From Calidifonticultor sp964387355 (lineage in GTDB: Bacteria; Actinomycetota; Humimicrobiia; Humimicrobiales; Humimicrobiaceae): a stretch of DNA of 11,733 nucleotides. The notes under the pieces are model-generated. The model searched no databases, was not told the DNA's origin, and worked only from the letters and a program-made list of their open reading frames with translations. Each line of letters starts with the position of its first letter. Position 1 is the stretch's first letter. Made by a program: the position numbers and the translations under genes. Where the stretch lies: assembly GCA_964387355.1 (NCBI GenBank), contig CAYLWJ010000125.1:1-11733 (forward strand). The letters are read 5' to 3'. Positions 6,967-11,733 of the stretch are shown one piece after another.

Positions 6967-8325
6967 ATGAATAAATTTTTACTTAAAAAAAGGTCTTATT
7001 TAAATGTTGCTTTTTTTTATTTTCTGCTTGCTTGCGGTATTGTTTACACTATAAGCAGTCCAATAATTATTGAAATAGGGGAAAAAGTTGGCAGCAGTAT
7101 TGCTGATACAGGCTTAATTTTTTCTTTTTATTTTGCTGGTTTTATAACCGGTTCAATGTTAAGCAGTTTTATAATTAAACATTTTGATAGAAAAATATTA
7201 ATTTTAATTTTTGTAGCAGTTTTAGTGTTTTCAAATCTTTTAATGTATTTTGCAGGCAGTTATTTCTTATTAATTATTGTATTTTATTTAATTGGTCTAT
7301 CAATTGGTTTTATTGAATCCCAGACGAGTGTTGCAATGATTGAGATAAATAAAAAAAATGAAGGTTTATTTGTTAATTTAAGCCAGGTTTTTTTTGGCAT
7401 TGGAGCATTTGTTGGTCCATTAATTCCAGTATTTTTAATGAAATTCTCTATTGAATGGAGATTATCTTATGTTATTGCTTCTCTGTTTTGTTTAATTGGG
7501 TTGATTTATTTTAGTTTTATTGATTTAAAAATGTATTTAAGAGATGATTTAAATGCAGTTTATCGTAAGAGAAATAGAAATGACAGTAAAAATGACAATA
7601 AAAGTAACGGAAATAATAAAAATATTAAAAATAATAAGACAATTGAAACCTATATTAATGAAAATACAGACAATTCAAATAAAAAATTTGCCACAAATAA
7701 ATCAGTTAAATCGAGTGAAAATAAATTTTCAGAAAGTAAATTTATTTTTTTCTGCTTAGTTTTTGCAATGTTTTTTTATGTTTTTGCTGAAACTGGTTTT
7801 GCAGCTTGGCTTCCAACATTTTTAAGAACAAGTAAATCCTTTAGTGAAAGCATAGCTGGTCAAACCTTATCTTACTTTTGGTTTGCATCTGTTTTTGGAA
7901 GAATAATTATTGGTTTTTTAACAAAAAGAATAAAAATAACAAGTATACTTTTAGTTGAAATTATTATTACAATTTTTTGTTGTGTTGCTGGCATAGTATT
8001 ATCACAGCCTATTCTTATAACTATTTCATTTATTGCAAGTGGGTTTTTCCTATCTGGTATTTGGCCTTTAATTGTTACAAGTGGAGGGCTTGAATATCCA
8101 GCTAAAAAAAATTTTGTTGTATCAATGATTATTTTATTTGGTGGAATTGGCGGACTAGTATCACCTTGGCTTTTTAGTTTTATTTTAAAGAAAATTAATT
8201 TTTATGTTTCTTTTTCTTTAATAAATTTATTTTTATTTTTAATATTTGTTTTTATATTTATAATATTTTTAAATGAAACTAAGTTAAAAAAAGAAAGATT
8301 TAAGAGCTCTTTTAAAAAGTTTTAA
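6967..8325 (+). CDS. Major facilitator superfamily transporter with Asn/Lys-rich central loop
   Basis: 452-residue MFS permease with two six-helix halves (about 11-186 and 258-440). The loop between helices two and three (about 68-76, FIIKHFDRK) is a degenerate MFS motif A, and TGLIFSFYFAGFITGSMLSS (48-67) and the repeat-like SYFWFASVFGRIIIGFLTKR in the second half fit a sugar/FucP-like or related branch. The oddity is the cytoplasmic loop at about 187-257, roughly 70 residues made largely of Asn, Lys, Ser, Asp and Glu with no hydrophobic segment, longer than the usual central loop. AGGAAA at 6952-6957 precedes the ATG by nine bases. The SDR gene starts 15 bases after the stop, so the transporter probably moves the substrate or product of that enzyme. 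Direction and substrate unknown. Confidence 0.88.
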   Translation: MNKFLLKKRSYLNVAFFYFLLACGIVYTISSPIIIEIGEKVGSSIADTGLIFSFYFAGFITGSMLSSFIIKHFDRKILILIFVAVLVFSNLLMYFAGSYFLLIIVFYLIGLSIGFIESQTSVAMIEINKKNEGLFVNLSQVFFGIGAFVGPLIPVFLMKFSIEWRLSYVIASLFCLIGLIYFSFIDLKMYLRDDLNAVYRKRNRNDSKNDNKSNGNNKNIKNNKTIETYINENTDNSNKKFATNKSVKSSENKFSESKFIFFCLVFAMFFYVFAETGFAAWLPTFLRTSKSFSESIAGQTLSYFWFASVFGRIIIGFLTKRIKITSILLVEIIITIFCCVAGIVLSQPILITISFIASGFFLSGIWPLIVTSGGLEYPAKKNFVVSMIILFGGIGGLVSPWLFSFILKKINFYVSFSLINLFLFLIFVFIFIIFLNETKLKKERFKSSFKKF

Positions 8326-8334
8326 AGGTGGTGA
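8326..8334 (+). promoter_or_regulatory. Strong ribosome binding site of the SDR gene
   Basis: AGGTGGTGA begins on the base after the MFS stop codon, six bases before the ATG at 8341. It is the best Shine-Dalgarno in the window after that of the SPFH gene, fixes the SDR start, and shows the two genes are read together. Confidence 0.75.
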
Positions 8335-8340
8335 TAAAAG

Positions 8341-9225
8341 ATGGTCAGTCAGCCTAAAACATATCTTAAAACATATCTTGATTTAAAAGGAAAAGTTTCT
8401 GTTATTACTGGAGGCAGCAGTGGTATTGGACTAGCGATAGCTAAAATTTTTTTTGAAAATAATGCTGATGTTGTAATAATAGGTAGAGATAAAGAAAAGG
8501 GTATAAAGGCACAGGAAGAAATTTTATCAATAAAAGATAAAAAAAAGCCACAAGAACTTAATGAAAAATTTTTAACAGAAGGTAGTAATATTTATAAAAA
8601 CAAATGTATTTTTTTTCAATGTGATGTTGGCTTACATCAACAAAGCAAAAAAACTTGTCAAAAAATTTTAGATACTTTTAAAAAAGTAGATATATTAGTT
8701 TTAAATGCAAGTATAGAATTTACTGAAGAAGCAAACAACATAAGCTATGAAAACTGGCAAAAAGTAATGGATGTTAATATAAATGGGGCATTTTATTTTA
8801 TTAGATACTTAATCGATTCAATGCTTGAAGATAAAAAAGGCAATATAATTTTAATTTCATCTGTAGCTTCTAGAACAGGTGCTGGTGGCGGTATGCATTA
8901 CTCAGTTTCAAAAGCAGCACTTCAAGGAATGATGGCGAGGATAAATTATGAGTTTTTAACAAAAGGTATAAGAGCTAATATGATTAGCCCAGGTATAATT
9001 GATACCCCAATGCTAAGGAAAAAATACCCAGATACAGAAGAAGTAAATCAAATGCTAGCAGCCCAAGTTCCAATGGGAAGAATTGGAAAACCAGATGATG
9101 TTGCAAAACTTGCACTTTTTTTAGCATCTGATATGTCTGAATATATTTGTGGTCAAGATATTGTTATCGATGGTGGAAGATTATTTTTTAGAAGACCTGC
9201 AACTGCTGCTACTTATAAAAAATAA
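8341..9225 (+). CDS. Classical SDR-family NAD(P)-dependent oxidoreductase
   Basis: 294-residue short-chain dehydrogenase of the FabG/glucose-dehydrogenase type, interconverting an alcohol and a ketone with NAD(P)H. Landmarks: TGGSSGIG (23-30) cofactor loop, DV at 95-96, NAS (122-124, normally NAG), Asn146 in DVNINGA, catalytic Ser174 in ISSVAS, Tyr187 and Lys191 in YSVSK, and SPGIIDTPM (216-224). The full N-S-Y-K tetrad is therefore present. GQDIVIDGG (271-279) is the standard C-terminal strand; 15 residues follow it. Compared with the usual roughly 250 residues, there is an insertion of about 20-25 Lys/Glu-rich residues between 62 and 88. Arg49 in IIGRD after the second strand is the position that often favours NADP. 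Co-transcribed with the MFS transporter upstream. Confidence 0.92.
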   Translation: MVSQPKTYLKTYLDLKGKVSVITGGSSGIGLAIAKIFFENNADVVIIGRDKEKGIKAQEEILSIKDKKKPQELNEKFLTEGSNIYKNKCIFFQCDVGLHQQSKKTCQKILDTFKKVDILVLNASIEFTEEANNISYENWQKVMDVNINGAFYFIRYLIDSMLEDKKGNIILISSVASRTGAGGGMHYSVSKAALQGMMARINYEFLTKGIRANMISPGIIDTPMLRKKYPDTEEVNQMLAAQVPMGRIGKPDDVAKLALFLASDMSEYICGQDIVIDGGRLFFRRPATAATYKK

Positions 9226-9336
9226 TAAAATATAATTTTAGAAAATAATTAAAACTAATTTTAAAAAAATAATAAAAAAATAATAAGACGAATAATAAAA
9301 CAATTTAAGAAATTTTAGACAATAGAAAGGCAAGGT

Positions 9337-10221
9337 ATGAAAATTTACCTAGACTGTATTCCATGTCACATTCGATCAGCAATAAATTCCGCTATTATTT
9401 TGACAGATGATGATAAAGTTATTAATAATACTATTAGGCAAGTGCTTCTTAAAGCTTCTGAGTTTGGTTCTTATAAAAATTTATTTGAACTTTATTATGA
9501 TATTCAAACTATTGTAAAAAATAATATACCTGATGGTGACCCATATTTAGAATTTAAAAGAAAATTCAATGAAATTTGCTTAAGCATTTCTGACCAGCTA
9601 AAGAATGAAATCAATAAAAGCAGTGATTGGTTTGAAAAAAGTTTGAGGATATGTTTAGCTGGAAATAGTTTAGATGTAATGCAAGGAAAAAAGTTTTCAA
9701 GAGAAGTTTTGCTTCAAGCTATTAAATCTGCAGAACTACAACCAATTGATAAAACTTTAATTAACGATCTTAAAAATGAAATAATTAAAGCTAACAAAAT
9801 TTTGGTTATTGGAGACAATGCTGGTGAGATAGTTTTTGATAAAATTTTTATAGAACAGCTAAATGAAAAATTAAATAAAAAAGGTAAAATTATATATTCA
9901 GTTAGAGGAGGTGCAACTTTAAATGATTCAACTTTAAGTGATGCAGAAATGGTTTCAATGAGTGATGTAGCAAAAGTTATAACTACTGGAATTGATATGC
10001 CTGCAGCTCATTTACCTTTATGTTCAGAAGAATTTAATCAGTGTTATAGCGAAGCAGATGTTATAATTTCAAAAGGACAGGGAAATCTAGAAGCATTGCT
10101 TGAACAGAATAAAAATATCTTTTTCTTATTAAAAATAAAGTGCAATGTAATAGCTAAAATTTTGGCAAATAAACATAAAGTTGACGATATTTTAATTTAC
10201 AGGAATAAAAAAATTAGGTAA
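9337..10221 (+). CDS. DUF89 / ARMT1-like metal-dependent damage-control phosphatase
   Basis: 294 residues of the DUF89 family. Characterised members are Mn/Co/Ni-dependent phosphatases that clear damaged or excess sugar phosphates and related phosphometabolites. Landmarks: the N-terminal DCIPCH with C7 and C10 (the CxxC typical of the prokaryotic branch), AGNSLD (108-113), GDNAGEIVFD (159-168, the metal-binding Asp/Asn segment), GGATLNDST (191-199), SKGQGNLE (245-252), and LLKIKC (264-269) with a conserved Lys. Length is usual for the prokaryotic subgroup. AGAAAGG at 9324-9330 precedes the ATG by six bases. The gene sits 111 bases after the SDR gene with A-rich, featureless DNA between, so co-transcription is possible. 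A role in cleaning up a phosphorylated side product of the neighbouring SDR/MFS pathway is an attractive but unproven inference. Confidence 0.88.
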   Translation: MKIYLDCIPCHIRSAINSAIILTDDDKVINNTIRQVLLKASEFGSYKNLFELYYDIQTIVKNNIPDGDPYLEFKRKFNEICLSISDQLKNEINKSSDWFEKSLRICLAGNSLDVMQGKKFSREVLLQAIKSAELQPIDKTLINDLKNEIIKANKILVIGDNAGEIVFDKIFIEQLNEKLNKKGKIIYSVRGGATLNDSTLSDAEMVSMSDVAKVITTGIDMPAAHLPLCSEEFNQCYSEADVIISKGQGNLEALLEQNKNIFFLLKIKCNVIAKILANKHKVDDILIYRNKKIR

Positions 10222-10282
10222 AAATAATAAGTAGTGACTATAAATTAATAATTAAATCTACATAATTTTTAAAAAAAAGATA

Positions 10283-10960
10283 ATGGAAGAAATTGTTCAG
10301 TTAAAAAATGTTTATTTTAAGTTTCAAGACCAAAACGTTCTTGAAGATATAAATATTTCGATTTATAAAAATGACCTGCTTGCTGTTATTGGGCCTAATG
10401 GTGGAGGTAAAACAACACTTTTAAAAATAATTTTAGGTTTTTATAAGCTTTACAGTGGAAGTGTTTTGCTTTTTGGGGATACGCCTCAGCTGTCGAGAAA
10501 ACTGGTTGGCTATTTGCCCCAAACTATTAATATTGATTTTAATTTTCCAATTGATGTTTTTAACTTAGTTCTTATGGGAAGATACTCAGGGCTGATGACA
10601 AAATATAATGACCAAGATTATTCAGCGGCTGAAGAAGCTTTAAATTTGGGAGGAATGTATAATTATAGAAAATATCATATTAGCATGCTGTCAGGTGGGC
10701 AGTTTCAAAGAGTAATGATTGCTCAAGCTTTAGTTAAAAAACCAAAGTTACTTTTACTTGATGAGTCGTTGACTGGGGTAGACTCAAAAACTCAAAATGA
10801 ATTTTATAATTTTATATTAAACTTAAATAAAGATATGGCAATTGTTTTTGTTACTCACGATATTAGTGCTGTATCTGCATATTTTGAAAAGGTAGCATGT
10901 TTAAATAAAAAAATATTTTATCACGGTCCAAAAGAAGGCAGTTTTGGTAAATTGGAATAG
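10283..10960 (+). CDS. Zn/Mn-type metal ABC transporter ATP-binding protein, C-terminus probably truncated
   Basis: 225-residue ATPase of the ZnuC/MntB/AdcC group. Motifs are complete: Walker A GPNGGGKTT (37-45), Q-loop Gln80 in YLPQ, signature LSGGQ (136-140), Walker B LLLLDE (156-161) with SLTGVD after it (Ser in place of the usual Pro), and switch His192 in THD. YHGP (213-216) near the end is characteristic of metal-importer ATPases, but relatives usually continue for another 20-40 residues. Here the protein stops nine residues later, and those last residues (GSFGKLE) look like the start of the permease remnant rather than an ATPase tail. No Shine-Dalgarno is clear before the ATG. The partner permease is broken and no substrate-binding protein gene lies beside it, so the transporter is probably non-functional here unless other copies exist. 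Confidence 0.88.
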   Translation: MEEIVQLKNVYFKFQDQNVLEDINISIYKNDLLAVIGPNGGGKTTLLKIILGFYKLYSGSVLLFGDTPQLSRKLVGYLPQTINIDFNFPIDVFNLVLMGRYSGLMTKYNDQDYSAAEEALNLGGMYNYRKYHISMLSGGQFQRVMIAQALVKKPKLLLLDESLTGVDSKTQNEFYNFILNLNKDMAIVFVTHDISAVSAYFEKVACLNKKIFYHGPKEGSFGKLE

Positions 10961-11632
10961 GCTAATTCTTGGGGGTTAATCCTATAATCATAGCATTTTA
11001 CCATTTAGCGTATTAACAGCAATGTTAATTGGTTTAATTTCTAAAAAAACAAAATACATGAGGACGTTGCTATTGGTATAATATGGGCTTTTGGAATGGC
11101 AATTGGAATTATTTTTATGAGTTTAAAACCGGGATATGCTCCTGACCTATTTAGTTATCTTTTTGGGAATATATTAACTATATCTAAAACTGATATTTAT
11201 ATAACAGCTGTTTTAGGGTTTATAGCTATATTATTAAGTATAATTTTTTTTAAAGAGTTTTGTGCTGTATCTTTTAATGAAGAATATGCTTATGTTATAG
11301 GGGCCCCAGTTGTGTTTATTTATTATTTACTTTTGGTTTTAATTGCATTAAGTATCGTGGTTTTAATAAGAATAGTAGGTGTAATTTTAGTAATTGCACT
11401 ATTAACGATTCCTGCTTCTATATCGAAGCTTTTTATTTATAAGATAAAAGATATTATATATTTGTCTATTGTCCTAGGTATTTTTATTACGTTAGCTGGA
11501 CTTTCTGTTTCATATTTTTTGAATACTGCAAGCGGAGCAACAATAGTAATTGTTTCATGTTGTGTGTTTTTAATCTCTTATATTGTTAAGCTAATAATTA
11601 ATAAGGTTAAGATAAAAATAAAGCTAAGATAA
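10940..11632 (+). pseudogene. Broken ABC-3 family metal permease (ZnuB/MntC-like)
   Basis: Homology to the membrane subunit of Zn/Mn importers can be followed through successive frames. SFG (10940-10948) is in the ATPase frame. IGIG-stop-FLGVNPIIIA (10951-10995) follows, with TAA at 10963 where relatives have Tyr. Next comes LPFSVLTAMLIGLISKKTKY (10998-11057) plus Met at 11058. EDVAIGIIWAFGMAIGIIF then begins at 11060 and runs uninterrupted to the TAA at 11630-11632. Each change of frame equals the loss of one base. The last frame alone gives an ORF from the ATG at 11096 (178 residues, about five hydrophobic segments, with FSYLFGNIL and IVGVILVIALLTIPAS, both typical of this family). The first roughly 60 residues expected of the permease are missing altogether. 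Decay is the simplest reading; small sequencing errors could explain the single-base shifts but not the missing N-terminus. Confidence 0.75.
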
Positions 11633-11673
11633 AAGTGAAGCTAAGATAAAAATAAAGATAAGATAAAAGTGAA
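11606..11673. repeat. 17-bp tandem repeat, four units of alternating type
   Basis: Four adjoining 17-base units: GTTAAGATAAAAATAAA (11606-11622), GCTAAGATAAAAGTGAA (11623-11639), GCTAAGATAAAAATAAA (11640-11656) and GATAAGATAAAAGTGAA (11657-11673). Units 1 and 3 share the end AAATAAA and units 2 and 4 share AAGTGAA, so the higher-order period is 34 bases. A decayed fifth unit may follow from 11674. The array starts inside the permease remnant and supplies its last codons and stop, giving the Lys-rich tail KVKIKIKLR. Nothing else is seen in the remaining 60 bases to the window end. Confidence 0.75.
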
Positions 11674-11733
11674 ATTAAGTTAAGTCAAAAGTAAAGTATT
11701 AAATTAAAAGAAATTTTTATAGATAAAAAAGCA

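Noticed and set aside
6941..6970. A nine-codon ORF (MSHIGKFYK) whose TGA overlaps the MFS start codon as ATGA, resembling a leader peptide.
   Set aside because: No Shine-Dalgarno precedes it, the peptide has no telling residue run, and an overlap of this kind arises easily by chance. Kept only as a curiosity.
10222..10282. Searched the gap before the metal ATPase for a Zur- or MntR-like operator.
   Set aside because: No convincing dyad was found in this short A/T-rich stretch.
234..11632. Complete absence of TGA stops in the thirteen genes, suggesting a recoded TGA.
   Set aside because: No gene has in-frame TGA at conserved positions and Trp is encoded by TGG; TAA preference is expected in very A/T-rich DNA.

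Overview
The window is about three-quarters A+T by eye. It carries short genes with A/T-ending codons, TAA or TAG stops throughout, and mostly small intergenic gaps. It looks like a chromosomal segment of a low-GC, probably anaerobic bacterium: a sugar-type ABC importer, a C_GCAxxG_C_C redox-type protein, a DUF89 phosphatase and a DUF2795 protein. The phylum cannot be fixed from sequence reading alone. There are no RNA genes, CRISPR arrays, transposases or phage genes that I can support.

Layout. Positions 1-1452 hold the 3' end of a CUT2/RbsA-like ABC ATPase overlapping an RbsC-like permease. Positions 1725-3317 are a two-gene minus-strand unit: a C_GCAxxG_C_C protein followed by an SPFH/stomatin-like membrane protein. 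Positions 3383-5137 encode a PAP2-like membrane protein and a left-handed beta-helix (hexapeptide) acyltransferase, both plausibly acting on envelope lipids or glycans. Positions 5165-5524 (minus) encode a small protein made of two DUF2795-like units repeated with an exact 60-residue period. Positions 5769-9225 hold an extended SDR (NAD-dependent epimerase/reductase type), an MFS transporter with an unusual Asn/Lys-rich central loop, and a classical SDR oxidoreductase. The last two are tightly coupled and probably import and oxidise or reduce the same small molecule. Positions 9337-10221 encode a DUF89 (ARMT1-like) metal-dependent phosphatase. Positions 10283-11632 hold a Zn/Mn-type ABC ATPase followed by a visibly broken ABC-3 family permease.

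The most noteworthy points are: (i) the metal-transporter permease remnant, readable through three frames with three successive -1 shifts and one nonsense codon, and apparently joined directly to the ATPase 3' end; (ii) the exact 60-residue duplication with paired cysteines in the DUF2795-like protein; (iii) a dense cluster of direct and inverted repeats in front of the MFS gene; (iv) a 17-bp tandem repeat with alternating variants that overlaps the last codons of the permease remnant; (v) degenerate Walker B/catalytic residues in the C-terminal nucleotide-binding domain of the sugar ABC ATPase. I do not see a convincing wholly new multi-gene system here.
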